A stretch of 64,000 nt of DNA, taken from the NCBI RefSeq assembly GCF_018619475.1, contig NZ_JAHFZG010000010.1:1-64000 (forward strand), written 5' to 3'. A model generated the notes under the pieces. That model ran no database searches, had not been told where the DNA came from, and saw nothing but the letters and a program-made list of their open reading frames with translations. A program made the position numbers and the translations under genes. This DNA comes from Rhodomicrobium sp. Az07. Lineage in GTDB: Bacteria > Pseudomonadota > Alphaproteobacteria > Rhizobiales > Rhodomicrobiaceae. Shown here piece after piece: positions 8,642-18,303 of this stretch (positions are counted from its first letter, which is position 1; every line of letters starts with the position of its first letter).

Positions 8642-8936
8642 CGCCCGCCGCTCCCCGCTCAAACCGCAAGCGCCCGGCGATGTCGCCGATTGCCTTGCTG
8701 AGGTCGGAAAGGGCTTCTTTCTGCGAGTGTTCGGAGGCCGCCGCGAGGCTGTCGATCCGCTTTTCTATAGCTTCGAACCGCGCGCGGCACTCCTGCTCGA
8801 ACAGGGAAAGGCGCTCTTCGATCCCCGCCATTCGCGCTTCATGGGCGTGGCGGAGGTCGCGGAGTATAATTTCCTTGATGATAACAATTTCGGGCGTCGA
8901 CCCGTCTTCGGCGGCCTCGGTCGTATCGGAAAGCAT
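8631..8936 (-). CDS. Small coiled-coil protein, unknown
   Basis: About 101 residues with strong heptad character (ERLSLFEQECRARFEAIEKR and the following 30 residues), no signal peptide and no membrane helix. The ATG at 8936 follows a GGTGGGTG ribosome site; a TTG 24 bases earlier is less likely. Its last codons overlap the start of the OmpA/MotB-like gene by 11 bases, so the two are translationally coupled. That makes it a probable cytosolic partner of that protein's N-terminal domain. No known family recognised. Confidence 0.7.
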   Translation of the reverse strand: MLSDTTEAAEDGSTPEIVIIKEIILRDLRHAHEARMAGIEERLSLFEQECRARFEAIEKRIDSLAAASEHSQKEALSDLSKAIGDIAGRLRFERGAAGDVG

Positions 8937-9070
8937 GTCACCCACCTGCCCCGTATCCAAGCAATGTGCCTCAATATCACATAAAATCGTGGGTCGAAAA
9001 AAATCGTTTGTTTACCTTATCATGCGGGCAAGCGGCGTGCGGTCGCAGGGGGAGGCCGCGGCGGCTGTCG

Positions 9071-9307
9071 CTATTGGAGCGACTCGCGCCCGTCGCGGAA
9101 CAGCTCCTCGGAACCAAGCTGATACCTAAGCATCAAAGCGCTGATGCACTCCTCGATCCTGTCGTTCCAATGGGACATGCCGAGCTCCTCGAAATCTGCC
9201 ATAGCAAATGAAAGCAGCCGGGCCAGGTTCACCGCAGATTTTCGTGCATATTCATCTTCGCTTAAATATTCTTCTAGCACGACGCAGCTCGGCGTATTAT
9301 TGCGCAT
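9071..9307 (-). CDS. Hypothetical small acidic protein
   Basis: About 78 residues, rich in Glu/Asp and Leu, predicted helical, with no signal or membrane segment. The ATG at 9307 follows a GGGGAG ribosome site seven bases upstream; an in-frame ATG at 9343 is the alternative. It lies upstream of the coiled-coil/OmpA pair on the same strand and between them and the divergent GTPase, so it may belong to the same module. I do not recognise it. Confidence 0.5.
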   Translation of the reverse strand: MRNNTPSCVVLEEYLSEDEYARKSAVNLARLLSFAMADFEELGMSHWNDRIEECISALMLRYQLGSEELFRDGRESLQ

Positions 9308-9552
9308 GACTGGGCTCCCCAAAAGGAACTCCCTAAAGAGCATGTCGTCATCACCAAGTCGACTAAGGATAATTCCCTAGATGTCATATGAGGGGCGGCA
9401 AGGGAAGACTTGTGGAATCTCCTAGAAAAACAACAGAATATGATAAGCGACGGCTCAGTTTCGAACGATCGTATGAAGGGTTCAGTAAGGGTTCCACCTG
9501 AGGGCGCGCCAAGTCGTGCGTGCAATCGACACATTAATCGCGAGTATGCCTC

Positions 9553-10068
9553 ATGAAGAATCAGGCGATAAAGCTGTTGCTGCTGGGCGAAGTCGGAGTT
9601 GGAAAAACGTCGCTCGCCAGGCGCCTCGTGTTCGGCACCTTCGATTCAAGCTACAAGGCGACGATCGGTGTCGACATTTTCGACTTCACACTCAAGGCGA
9701 CCGTCTCCGGCCTGCTCGTCGATGTAAATCTTCTTATCTGGGACATAGACGGCGACTATTCGCAAGATATCTACCGCCATATATACTCGGAAGGCGCTAC
9801 CGGGGCGCTCATCGTCTCCGATGTGTCGCGCCCGCTGACCCAGAAGGCTGCGGTCGATCTGTGGAGCGGGTTCGAGCGCGAGTTTCCGGGGCGCCCTGCG
9901 AAGATCGTCATGAACAAGGCCGACCTTCTTACGAGCCCCGCCAGCACTCTCATGCCCGCGGCCATCGGCGTCGACTTCGTCTGGACCAGCGCAAAAACGG
10001 GATATCTGGTGCTTGACGCTTTCGCGGAGGTCGCGCGGCACTGCATTGCGAGAGGGCTCGCCCTATGA
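9553..10068 (+). CDS. Ras-superfamily small GTPase
   Basis: A 171-residue stand-alone small GTPase. All five G motifs are visible: G1 GEVGVGKTS (12-20), G2 Thr37 in ATIGVD, G3 WDIDG (63-67), G4 NKAD (121-124) and G5 TSAK (145-148). The layout is Rab/Ras-like rather than Era/Obg-like, and there is no lipidation Cys at the C-terminus. The residue after the G3 glycine, where Ras has the catalytic Gln61, is Asp68. The ATG overlap with the next gene (ATGA) couples it to the LuxR-type regulator. Bacterial Ras-like GTPases include MglA of gliding bacteria and less studied Rup groups. The role here is unknown. Confidence 0.88.
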   Translation: MKNQAIKLLLLGEVGVGKTSLARRLVFGTFDSSYKATIGVDIFDFTLKATVSGLLVDVNLLIWDIDGDYSQDIYRHIYSEGATGALIVSDVSRPLTQKAAVDLWSGFEREFPGRPAKIVMNKADLLTSPASTLMPAAIGVDFVWTSAKTGYLVLDAFAEVARHCIARGLAL

Positions 10069-10739
10069 GGGAAACCGATGCGGATTCGGTAGCGTTGGCC
10101 ATGTTCGAACAGAGCGGTTTCGGGCTGGCCTTTGCCGATGCGGGACAGGTGGTGACTTTCTCCATCGGAAAGCTTGCGGGCGTTCTTCCGGCAGGAAGCT
10201 CCATTTGCGGCACCTTCCCGCCGTTCAGGGGGCTGGGCTACAAGATCGGCGCGCTTCAGAAGCGGACGTCGGCCAAGCTGACGCTTCCTGCGGTGACGGT
10301 CGTAAAGGAAGGCGCCTCGGGCGAAAAGTCGTCGATGTTGATCTCGTGGGACAACGAACTGAGACTTTACACGATCTACTGCTATCCATCCCACGACGAC
10401 GCTGAAAAGAAGCTCGCCGGCAGTCTGCGTCTGAGACGAATTTCGGACGAGATCATCAGAGCCGGAGGAGCAACGATTGGCCCCGAACCGTCGCGAAAGA
10501 CTGGCGCAACGCAACCCGCGGCCCTCGTGGACCAGCTTTCGGCCAGAGAGCGGGAAGTTGTCGGACTGCTGGCGTCCGGCCAGCCCAACAAGGGCGTGGC
10601 GCGCATTCTGGGCCTCAGCACGAAAACCATCGAAGCCCACCGCGCGAGGGCGTTGAAGCGGCTCAATGTCAGGACCACGGCAGATTTGATCCGTGTCGCA
10701 ATAGAGGGCGGCCTTCTCGATAAAACGCGCGGCACCTGA
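10065..10739 (+). CDS. LuxR-type transcriptional regulator with N-terminal sensory domain
   Basis: A 224-residue protein. Residues 1-125 form a PAS-like sensory region (LAMFEQSGFGLAFADAG opening, then strands). Residues about 152-215 are a LuxR/GerE helix-turn-helix with LSAREREVVGLLASGQPNKG and STKTIEAHRARALKRL. It lacks a receiver domain and phospho-acceptor Asp, so it should respond to a ligand or protein rather than to a kinase. It is translationally coupled to the GTPase gene. It may regulate, or be regulated by, that module, but no binding site could be assigned. Confidence 0.82.
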   Translation: MRETDADSVALAMFEQSGFGLAFADAGQVVTFSIGKLAGVLPAGSSICGTFPPFRGLGYKIGALQKRTSAKLTLPAVTVVKEGASGEKSSMLISWDNELRLYTIYCYPSHDDAEKKLAGSLRLRRISDEIIRAGGATIGPEPSRKTGATQPAALVDQLSAREREVVGLLASGQPNKGVARILGLSTKTIEAHRARALKRLNVRTTADLIRVAIEGGLLDKTRGT

Positions 10740-11067
10740 TCGCCGGAACGCGTTGTCCGGACTTCTCAGCAGGCAGAGCGTCGCCCCGGAGCGAATATAT
10801 ACCAAATCTTAAGCGCATCTGCTTCTGCCTGTTTATATAATATCTCTTTTTGTTACGCTCGCTTCATGCAATGAATTGTCGCGGCGAAAGCTGAGAAGAT
10901 GAACAGATGCCGTCGCCTGCATCGATAAGAGATTTAGTGGTATTTAATTCAAATACAAAAAGCTATATTTACCTCGCGCAAGCGCTCAGGTTGCTTTTGT
11001 TCGTGACTGATACTTTTATGATCTATACCACTCATCTGAAAAACATTACCACCCTTAGCCCAATTTT
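10740..11067. other. AT-rich intergenic region
   Basis: These 328 bases between the LuxR-type gene and the sensor kinase are clearly richer in A/T than the rest of the window. They hold no convincing gene. A TATAAT at 10836-10841 could be a -10 box but has no good -35 partner at 16-18 bases. No hairpin followed by a T-run was found for the upstream operon. Confidence 0.4.
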
Positions 11068-12993
11068 ATGGCAAGTTTAGGGACTTCTTTCGTGATATGG
11101 CGATCACTTCCACAAGACCGGCTACCCATAACCCCACGTGAAGCGTCTCGCTGGGCTGCGGCTAAAAAAACCAAGCGCCGTATCGTGGCCTTCAGCCTCG
11201 CGATCATGGTAGCGATCTGCGTGCTGGTCGGCGAAGCTATCATCAATGAGCGTCACGATGCGCTCAGGCGCGCGCGTGTGGACGCCGCCAACATATCCGC
11301 CGGTTTCGAAGAACAGATCCGCACGAGCTTCGAGGCCGCCGCAAATGCGGCGGTGGAGACAAAGCGCGAGTTTGAACGAAGCGAAGGTCGGTTCGAGATC
11401 GAGAAAGCGAGACCGGCGCCCGCTTACGGCGCACCTTCGATCGATATTTCCGTCACCGACGCCGATGGCAATGTCGTGTCAACGACTGTTCCTAGCGGTC
11501 CGGGCGCGACAAGCGTGGCAGACCGCGATTACTTCCGCGTTCAGAAACGGGGCGATGCGGACCTCTATATCGGCTCGCCCATCCAGGGCAGGCTGTCCCA
11601 AAGAACCGTCATCCCCTTGTCGCTTCGGCTCGAAAGGAACGGCCAATTCGCCGGTGTGGTGGTTACATCCCTGACGCCCAGCCTTCTGACCACGCTCCAC
11701 CGCAAGTTTCATCTCGGTGAAACGACGGCCATTAACCTCATTCGCAGCGATGGCGTGCGTCTGGCCCGATATACGAAATCGGGTGGTCTCGACACCTCCG
11801 TTCCCCCGCTGAGTCCCGCAACGCTCAAGTCGCTCAAGAACTTGGCGGATATGCCGAGCGGCTTTTTGGTGGGCGACGGCTCCCCGGACGGTATCGTTCG
11901 CATTCAGCACTTGCGCAAGTTTCCGGATCTGCCGCTGGTGATCGTTTCCGGCGTTGGCCGCGATGAGGTTCTGGCTCCCGCGCGCCGGCAGGAGCTTACT
12001 TTCATTGGCCTCGGGCTTGCGGCGCTGTGTCTTCCGTTCTTCATGGCGATCATGCTCAATCGGGAGATCAACAGGCGCGTCGCCCAGGAAAGCGCCCTCG
12101 ACCGCGAAAGCGACAAGGTGCGGATGGAGCATGCCGCGCTCCTCTCCATCAGCGAAGAGCTTGCGAACGAACGCGTGAAGCTCCGCCGGACCAATGCGGA
12201 ACTCGTCGCGGCCAAGCGGCGGGCGGAACAGGCGAACGAGGCGAAATCGGCGTTTCTGGCGAATATGAGCCACGAGTTGAGAACGCCGCTGAACGCCATT
12301 CTCGGCTTCTCGGAGATCATTCGCGACAAGATGATCGGCACCGACATCGACCGCTATGCATCCTATGCCGCCGACATCCACCAGTCGGGAACGCACCTCT
12401 TGACCATCGTCAATGACATTCTGGATGTGACACGCATCGAGTCGGGCAAGCTCGAATTGCACGAGGACAAGATCAATCTCGACACGCTCATCCACCGCAG
12501 CCTGCTGGCGGTGCAAGGTCAGGCGCTTGCGGGGAGCGTTCTCCTCGCCGCGCCCGCCCGCAATCTCGGCGTCGTGATTCACGGCGACAAGGGCAAGCTG
12601 AAGCAGATCCTCGTCAACCTGCTTTCGAACGCCATCAAGTTCACAGCTCAAGGCGGCCGCATCGTGATTTCAGCGATGCCCGAATGGGACGGCGGTCTCT
12701 GCATCAAGATCCGCGACACAGGCATCGGCATGAGCGGCGATGAGATCCGGCAGGCGCTTGAACTGTTCCGGCAGGTGGAGACCGGGTTGTCGCGCCGCTA
12801 CGAGGGCGCGGGGCTGGGGCTTCCGCTCGCGGTTCGCCTCACCGAATTGCACGGCGGTACGCTAACGATCGACAGCACTCCGGGCGAGGGAACCGAAGTT
12901 TCCATCCGCTTTCCCGCCAAGCGCGTCGTTTTCGACAAGCGCGTGTCGAAGCAACGCTTCGCCGAAACCGTCCCCTTCAAGGTCGCATCCTGA
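11068..12993 (+). CDS. Membrane sensor histidine kinase with periplasmic Cache-like domain
   Basis: A 641-residue kinase. An N-terminal helix (about 33-55) leads to a periplasmic PDC/Cache-like domain (about 60-310, with [12 protein letters not shown] and [10 protein letters not shown]). A second helix (about 310-330) and a coiled-coil linker follow. The HisKA domain contains [20 protein letters not shown] with the phospho-acceptor His near 402. The ATPase domain has N-box [11 protein letters not shown]1 DTGIGM and G2 GAGLGL. No receiver domain is attached and no response regulator gene is adjacent, so it is an orphan kinase here. There is no strong ribosome site before the ATG, so the start is uncertain. 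Confidence 0.88.
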   Translation: MASLGTSFVIWRSLPQDRLPITPREASRWAAAKKTKRRIVAFSLAIMVAICVLVGEAIINERHDALRRARVDAANISAGFEEQIRTSFEAAANAAVETKREFERSEGRFEIEKARPAPAYGAPSIDISVTDADGNVVSTTVPSGPGATSVADRDYFRVQKRGDADLYIGSPIQGRLSQRTVIPLSLRLERNGQFAGVVVTSLTPSLLTTLHRKFHLGETTAINLIRSDGVRLARYTKSGGLDTSVPPLSPATLKSLKNLADMPSGFLVGDGSPDGIVRIQHLRKFPDLPLVIVSGVGRDEVLAPARRQELTFIGLGLAALCLPFFMAIMLNREINRRVAQESALDRESDKVRMEHAALLSISEELANERVKLRRTNAELVAAKRRAEQANEAKSAFLANMSHELRTPLNAILGFSEIIRDKMIGTDIDRYASYAADIHQSGTHLLTIVNDILDVTRIESGKLELHEDKINLDTLIHRSLLAVQGQALAGSVLLAAPARNLGVVIHGDKGKLKQILVNLLSNAIKFTAQGGRIVISAMPEWDGGLCIKIRDTGIGMSGDEIRQALELFRQVETGLSRRYEGAGLGLPLAVRLTELHGGTLTIDSTPGEGTEVSIRFPAKRVVFDKRVSKQRFAETVPFKVAS

Positions 12994-13081
12994 TCTGATC
13001 GCGCCGCGCGTCCCGTTTGTTGCGCGCGGCGGTCAGGAGGTCTACAAACGCCGGGAATTCAAACAAGGGGGTTCGCCTCAA

Positions 13082-14101
13082 GTGTCCCGCACCAGTGATG
13101 AACGGCACGATTGGACGCGCGAAGAAGCGCAGAAACTGTACGACCAGCCGTTTAATGACCTCATCTTTCAGGCCCACAGCCTGCATCGCCGCTATTTCGA
13201 ACCGAACAAGGTCCAGGTAAGCCGCCTCCTGTCGATCAAGACCGGCGGTTGCCCCGAAGATTGCGCCTATTGCAACCAGTCCGCGCATCACAAGACCGGG
13301 CTTTCGGCGGAGAAGCTCATGGAAGTCGAGCGCGTCATCGAAGAGGCGCGCAAGGCGAAAGCGGCGGGTGCGTCGCGCTACTGTATGGGCGCTGCCTTCC
13401 GCAGTCCCAAGGAGCGCGACCTCGACATGATCTGCGCCATGGTGACGGGTGTTAAGGCGCTCGGCATGGAAACCTGCATGACGCTCGGCATGCTGTCGGA
13501 CGCGCATGCGAAGCGGCTCGCCGCCGTCGGGCTCGACTATTACAACCACAACATCGACACGTCCGAGCGATACTATAAGGAAATCATCACGACTCGCACC
13601 TTCGCCGACCGGCTCGAAACGCTGGATCGCGTGCGCGCGGCGGGCATCAAGATCTGCTGCGGCGGCATTCTCGGCATGGGCGAAGAGCCGGAAGACCGCT
13701 TCGACATGCTGGTGACGCTGGCGAACCTGCCGCAACCGCCAGAGAGCGTGCCGATCAATCAGCTGGTGCCGGTCGAGGGAACGCCGCTCGAAAACGTGCC
13801 GCCCATGGACCCTATCGCCTTCGTTCGCACGGTGGCGCTCGCGCGCATCATGATGCCTCGCTCCATGGTCCGGCTTTCGGCTGGCCGCGCGGAGATGAGC
13901 GACGAGACGCAGGCGCTGTGCTTCTTCGCGGGAGCAAACTCGATCTTCATGGGCGATACGCTGCTGACGACAGAGAACACGGAAGAAGGCTCGGACGCGC
14001 AGTTGTTCGCGAAGCTCGGCCTTTCGCCGATGGAACTGACACAAGCGGATCGCACCGAAAGCTGCGCCGCCCGGGACACGGTCCATGCTGCGGCCTTATG
14101 A
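13082..14101 (+). CDS. bioB: Biotin synthase
   Basis: A 339-residue radical SAM enzyme that inserts sulfur into dethiobiotin, the last step of biotin synthesis. The SAM-cluster cysteines are C57, C61 and C64 ([16 protein letters not shown]). Residues of the auxiliary cluster site, such as the YNHNIDTS and RLSAGRAEM stretches, are present. The start is a GTG preceded by AAGGGGG at good spacing. The 3' end overlaps bioF by 17 bases, so the two are co-translated. bioA and bioD are not in the window. The biotin made here would serve the biotin-carrying carboxylase encoded at 28044. Confidence 0.96.
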   Translation: MSRTSDERHDWTREEAQKLYDQPFNDLIFQAHSLHRRYFEPNKVQVSRLLSIKTGGCPEDCAYCNQSAHHKTGLSAEKLMEVERVIEEARKAKAAGASRYCMGAAFRSPKERDLDMICAMVTGVKALGMETCMTLGMLSDAHAKRLAAVGLDYYNHNIDTSERYYKEIITTRTFADRLETLDRVRAAGIKICCGGILGMGEEPEDRFDMLVTLANLPQPPESVPINQLVPVEGTPLENVPPMDPIAFVRTVALARIMMPRSMVRLSAGRAEMSDETQALCFFAGANSIFMGDTLLTTENTEEGSDAQLFAKLGLSPMELTQADRTESCAARDTVHAAAL

Positions 14102-15218
14102 AGACACGCTGGCGCGGCTGGAGGAGCGCGGGCGCCTTCGCCAGCTCGTGCTTCCGTCCGGCTACGATTTTACGTCGAACGACTATCTCGGCCTCGCGGA
14201 ATCGCATGAACTGAGGGACGCCGTGCTCGCCGCACTCGAACGCGGTATCGCCATCGGCGCGGGCGGGTCGCGGCTCCTTCGCGGCAACTATTCGGAACAC
14301 GAAAGCCTCGAAGCCGACGCGGCGAAGTTCTTCGGCGCGGAAAGCGCGCTGTTCTTCTCGAACGGCTTCCAGGCGAATTACGCGATCTTCGCGGCGTTGC
14401 CGAGGCGCGGCGACCTTGTGGTTTACGATGCGCTCATCCACGCCAGCGCGCATGATGGCATGCGAGCGGGCAAGGCCGAGACCGTCAAGGCCGCGCATAA
14501 CGACGCGAACGCGGTGGAGGATCGTATCCGCGATTGGCGGACAGCGGGCGGCAAGGGCCGCGCCTGGATCGCGGTCGAGAGCCTTTACAGCATGGACGGC
14601 GACCGAGCGCCGCTCGACGACCTCGCCGCCATCGCCGAGCGCCACGAAGGCATGCTCGTGATCGACGAAGCGCACGCAACAGGCGTGTTCGGCCCGGACG
14701 GCGGCGGCCTCGCCGCGCATCTCGAAGGCCGCGAGAACATCGTCTCGCTTCACACCTGCGGCAAGGCGCTCGGCTCGGCCGGTGCGCTCGTTTGCGTGCC
14801 GCGCACCTTCCGCAACTATCTGGTGAATTGTTCGCGGCCGTTCATTTTTTCCACCGCTCCGTCGCCGTTGATCGCCGCCGCCGTTCGCGCCGCGCTTCGC
14901 CTGTGCAAGGAAGAGCCGGAACGGCGCGAAAAGCTCGCACACCTTATTGCCTTCGCAAATGCCGCCATCAAGGAGCGCTGCGGGATCGAGGGCAGCGGCT
15001 CGCAAATCGTGCCGGTGGTCGTGGGGGCGGACACGCGCGCAACGGCGCTCGCGGCTGCGATGCGCGGCTATGGCTACGACATCCGCGCCATTCGCCCGCC
15101 GACCGTGCCGGAAAAGACCGCGCGGCTCCGCATCTCGCTCACGCTAAACACGAGCGAGGCCACCGTCAGCGACATGATCGACGCACTGGCGCACGAGCTT
15201 CCCCTGATCGGGGAATAG
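14085..15218 (+). CDS. bioF: 8-amino-7-oxononanoate synthase
   Basis: A 377-residue PLP enzyme of the alpha-oxoamine synthase family. It condenses pimeloyl-thioester with alanine at the start of the biotin ring pathway. Visible motifs are SNDYLGLA near the N-terminus, [11 protein letters not shown], the PLP-contact [10 protein letters not shown], and the PLP-binding lysine K227 in [11 protein letters not shown]. Length is normal (E. coli 384). It overlaps bioB by 17 bases and converges on the nagA gene with only one base between stop codons. Confidence 0.95.
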   Translation: MLRPYEDTLARLEERGRLRQLVLPSGYDFTSNDYLGLAESHELRDAVLAALERGIAIGAGGSRLLRGNYSEHESLEADAAKFFGAESALFFSNGFQANYAIFAALPRRGDLVVYDALIHASAHDGMRAGKAETVKAAHNDANAVEDRIRDWRTAGGKGRAWIAVESLYSMDGDRAPLDDLAAIAERHEGMLVIDEAHATGVFGPDGGGLAAHLEGRENIVSLHTCGKALGSAGALVCVPRTFRNYLVNCSRPFIFSTAPSPLIAAAVRAALRLCKEEPERREKLAHLIAFANAAIKERCGIEGSGSQIVPVVVGADTRATALAAAMRGYGYDIRAIRPPTVPEKTARLRISLTLNTSEATVSDMIDALAHELPLIGE

Positions 15219-15219
15219 A

Positions 15220-16389
15220 TCACGCGGTCGTGGCCGGAGTCGGCACGTCTGAGGATCGGCCATCGACCCACGTCTGGTAAATCGTCATGTCGCGCGGATC
15301 GAAGCCCACGAGATCGGCTCGGAAGTCCGGCGCGATGCGGCCCAGCCGATCGCCAAAACCGAGGAACGCCGCCGGTTCGGTCGACGCGAAACGGAGCGCA
15401 TCCGTCAGCGGCACGCCGAGCATGTCCACCGTGTTTCGCACCGCCGACGCCATGTCGAGCGCCGACCCCGCCAGCGTCCCCGCCGCATTTGTCAGGCGCC
15501 CATCCTTGAGCACGATGTCCTGCCCGTTGAGCGGGAAGCTACCGTTTTTCCCCCCAACAGGCGGCATGGCATCCGTCACGAGCATCGGATGCGCGGCGCC
15601 GCGCAGCGCCAGGCGGAGCATCGCGGGCGAGACGTGCTCGCCGTCCACGATCATGCCGAAAAACGCGTTCGGCGCTTCGAGCGCGGCGGCTACGGGGCCG
15701 GGATCGCGGGCGCCGAGCGGGCGCATCGCGTTGAAAAGGTGGGTGAAGCCGGTCAGCCCCTCGTCCAGCGCAGCCTTCGTTTCCTCATAGGTTGCCATTG
15801 AATGGCCGAGCGAGACACGAACGCCCGCATCGGCCAGCCGCGCGACGACGCCCTCGCCGACGCGCTCCGGCGCAAGCGTCACGAGCGTCGCCGTTTCGCG
15901 CTGCGCGGTGAGGAGATCGATGTCCTCCGCCGTCGGCTCGCGGATGAAGTCGCGGCAGTGGATGCCGGGCTTCTCCGGCGAGATGAATGGCCCCTCAATG
16001 TGAAGCCCAAGTACACCCGGATTGAGCGCCGCCGCGCGGTCTACCGCTTCGAGCGCGTCGACCATCTTTTCGCGCGCGTCGGTGATGAGCGTGGGCATGA
16101 CGCCCGTGGTCCCGAATTGCCGGTGTGCCGCCGCGATGGCGGCCATCGCCCCCGCGCCCGGCTTGTCGTTGAGGAGCACGTCACCGCCGCCATTCACCTG
16201 CGTATCGATGAAGCCCGGAGCGAGCCACGCGCCGTCCGGCAGCGTTCGCACGGGCACGCCGTGGGGCAGATTACCGCGGTGCACGATGCCGAGAATGCGC
16301 CCGCCTCGCATGAAGACCGCGCGATCCCGATGGACCTCCGCACCGTCAAAGATCACGGAGGCAGCTATAGCGTATCGATTGCGTAGCAT
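15220..16389 (-). CDS. nagA: N-acetylglucosamine-6-phosphate deacetylase
   Basis: A 389-residue amidohydrolase. It opens with the composite beta-domain and the PGFIDTQVNGGG motif. Metal and substrate motifs HIEGPFISPEKPGIH, SLGHSMA and VTDAMPPVGG follow in the expected order. It removes acetate from GlcNAc-6-phosphate in amino-sugar and peptidoglycan recycling. The ATG overlaps the upstream SIS gene stop (TAATG), and the kinase gene lies before that. The three genes form one operon that would convert GlcNAc to fructose-6-phosphate through kinase, deacetylase and deaminase steps. Confidence 0.94.
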   Translation of the reverse strand: MLRNRYAIAASVIFDGAEVHRDRAVFMRGGRILGIVHRGNLPHGVPVRTLPDGAWLAPGFIDTQVNGGGDVLLNDKPGAGAMAAIAAAHRQFGTTGVMPTLITDAREKMVDALEAVDRAAALNPGVLGLHIEGPFISPEKPGIHCRDFIREPTAEDIDLLTAQRETATLVTLAPERVGEGVVARLADAGVRVSLGHSMATYEETKAALDEGLTGFTHLFNAMRPLGARDPGPVAAALEAPNAFFGMIVDGEHVSPAMLRLALRGAAHPMLVTDAMPPVGGKNGSFPLNGQDIVLKDGRLTNAAGTLAGSALDMASAVRNTVDMLGVPLTDALRFASTEPAAFLGFGDRLGRIAPDFRADLVGFDPRDMTIYQTWVDGRSSDVPTPATTA

Positions 16390-17423
16390 TATCGTGTGCT
16401 TGTGACTTTGCGAAGGTGGCGGGGGCGGTCGACGTCGGTTCCGAGACGTTCAGCGAGCCGGACGGCCATCATGTAGAAGCTCTGGATAAGGCAAACCGCA
16501 TCTGTCTCGGGTTGATCCGGCGGCAGGGCGGTTAAATTTGCGTCATGTTCGGAGCCGGTCGCGAAAAGCGCCGTGCCCTTGCCGCGCAGATCGGCGGCGA
16601 GCCGGTCCATGCCTCCGGCGGCTTCGTCCGTCGGGTTGAACATCAGGATCGGGTATTCCGGCGAGACGAGCGCCACCGGTCCATGCAGGAACTCCGCGCC
16701 GCTGAAGGCTTCGGCGTGAAGATTCGCCGTTTCCTTGAGCTTCAGCGCTGCCTCGCGGGCGATGGCAAGCGTCGGCCCGCGCCCGATGGCGACCAGGCTC
16801 GGCGCGCGAGCCAGCGCGGGAAGCGCCGCGCTCCAGTCCAGATCCGAAGCGGCGGCGAGGCGTTCGGGCAGGCGGGCGACGGCCTCATCGAGCGCGGCGT
16901 GCCCGTTCCAGGCCGCCGTGAGCCGAACCAGCGCCGCAAGAGTGGTGACGAAGGTTTTCGTGGCCGCGACGGAAAGCTCGGGTCCGGCCTTCATGGGAAG
17001 CACGATGTCGCTCACGCGGGCGAGCGCGCTATCGATGTCGTTGACGATTGCCACCGTCAGCGCGCCGGAACGCTGCGCGGTCTCGGTCATGGCGACGATG
17101 TCGGCGCTGCTGCCGGATTGAGAGATAGCAAGGAAAAGCTGATCCTTCAGCTTCAGTTCGCCGCCGTAGACACTCGCGATGCTCGGCGCGGCGGCGGCCA
17201 CCGGCACGCCCAGATAACGCTCGAACAGATGCTTGCCGAAGGTGGCGGCATGGGCCGAACTGCCGCGCGCGCAGGTGACGATTACCCGGGGCGGCTTCCG
17301 CCTCAATCGCGCCGCAAGCTCCTCGACGGGGCGGGCGAGGGCGTCGCGCTGACGGCTCACCGCATGCGGCGCCTCGCGGATTTCCTGCGCCATGCGCACG
17401 TCCGGCACGTCAGGATGTTTCAT
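16389..17423 (-). CDS. SIS-domain sugar isomerase/deaminase (GlmS-like, NagB-II type)
   Basis: A 344-residue protein with two SIS domains and no glutaminase domain, so it resembles the isomerase half of GlmS. Motifs include CARGSSAHAATFGKH, ISQSGSSADIVAM and SVAATKTFVTTLAAL in the first domain and GRGPTLAIAREAALKLKE in the second. Such proteins act as glucosamine-6-phosphate deaminases (NagB-II) when next to nagA, giving fructose-6-phosphate. It overlaps nagA by one base and the kinase gene by 14 bases. No canonical nagB is present nearby, which supports this role. Confidence 0.88.
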   Translation of the reverse strand: MKHPDVPDVRMAQEIREAPHAVSRQRDALARPVEELAARLRRKPPRVIVTCARGSSAHAATFGKHLFERYLGVPVAAAAPSIASVYGGELKLKDQLFLAISQSGSSADIVAMTETAQRSGALTVAIVNDIDSALARVSDIVLPMKAGPELSVAATKTFVTTLAALVRLTAAWNGHAALDEAVARLPERLAAASDLDWSAALPALARAPSLVAIGRGPTLAIAREAALKLKETANLHAEAFSGAEFLHGPVALVSPEYPILMFNPTDEAAGGMDRLAADLRGKGTALFATGSEHDANLTALPPDQPETDAVCLIQSFYMMAVRLAERLGTDVDRPRHLRKVTSTR

Positions 17424-18303
17424 GTATCCTCCTGCCCGAAACCGCGTTTCGAGCGAGTTGCAGCCCGCCGTCCAGTGCGTCGCCGACCGGGCGAACCAGC
17501 GATCCCTTTACTTCTGCGGACAGCCACGGCCTTAACGGCTCCGCGAGGCCGCCCATGAGTGCCAGCCTTGGCGTTCCGAGAACAAGCAGCGCCTCGGCAA
17601 TTCGTTCCACATGGCGCGCCGCCGAAGCGACAAGTTCGCGGGCGACGGCGTCTCCCTCACCCGCATGCCGGAAGACCAGCGGTGCGAACGTGCCGTAATC
17701 GGCGGGCGCGGCCTCGATTGCCCAGAGCGTGACAGCGTTCGGGTCATGGTCGAAGCGGCTCGCCACTTCGTCGAGCAAACGCGACCGTGCCGCCCGCCCA
17801 TCGAGCGCCCATAGCGTTCGCCGCACGGTTTCGAGGCCGAGCCACGCGCCGCTGCCCTCGTCGGACACCGGGAACCCCCAGCCGCCGACGCGATGGCGCA
17901 CGCCGCGCAGACTGGCTTCCCCGATGCTGCCTGTCCCGGCGATGATCACGCCGCCATCCTCCCCACGATGCGCACCGACGCAAGCCGCATGCGAATCCGT
18001 GGTAAAAATCGCGGCCTTGAAAGGGTGCGCGTATCGCGAGAGTTCGCCTTGAATGTCCGGCTCACCCGCGCCCGCAAGCGCGAGACAGGCGACGACGCGG
18101 CTGTAATCGGGCGCAATCGCCGCCTGCTCGAAGCATTGCGCCGTGGCATCCATGACGGCAGCGAAGGCTTGGCGCAGGCCGCGACGGACATTCGCCGGGC
18201 CGGATCGGCCGTTCCCCAGCGTTTCGCCCTTCGCGTTCGAGAGACGCGCCCGGCATTTCGTGCCGCCGCCGTCCACTGCGAGATAAAACGCTTCCGTGTT
18301 CAC
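17410..18303 (-). CDS. BadF/BadG-type N-acetylhexosamine kinase
   Basis: A 297-residue ASKHA-fold kinase with phosphate-1 motif DGGGTKCRARL (11-21), the IIAGTGSIGEA loop and GWGFPVSDEGSGAWLG. The latter is typical of the GlcNAc kinase group of BadF/BadG/BcrA/BcrD proteins, which includes the clostridial MurNAc/GlcNAc kinase MurK. It probably phosphorylates GlcNAc and perhaps MurNAc recovered from the cell wall. It heads the kinase-SIS-nagA operon and is divergent from murQ across an 81-base gap that must hold both promoters. Substrate choice cannot be read from sequence. Confidence 0.85.
   Translation of the reverse strand: MNTEAFYLAVDGGGTKCRARLSNAKGETLGNGRSGPANVRRGLRQAFAAVMDATAQCFEQAAIAPDYSRVVACLALAGAGEPDIQGELSRYAHPFKAAIFTTDSHAACVGAHRGEDGGVIIAGTGSIGEASLRGVRHRVGGWGFPVSDEGSGAWLGLETVRRTLWALDGRAARSRLLDEVASRFDHDPNAVTLWAIEAAPADYGTFAPLVFRHAGEGDAVARELVASAARHVERIAEALLVLGTPRLALMGGLAEPLRPWLSAEVKGSLVRPVGDALDGGLQLARNAVSGRRIHETS

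Noticed and set aside
10897-10926. Nine-codon frame (starting MNRC) upstream of the sensor kinase as a leader peptide
   Set aside because: No ribosome site of note, no attenuator structure and no run of a regulatory amino acid.
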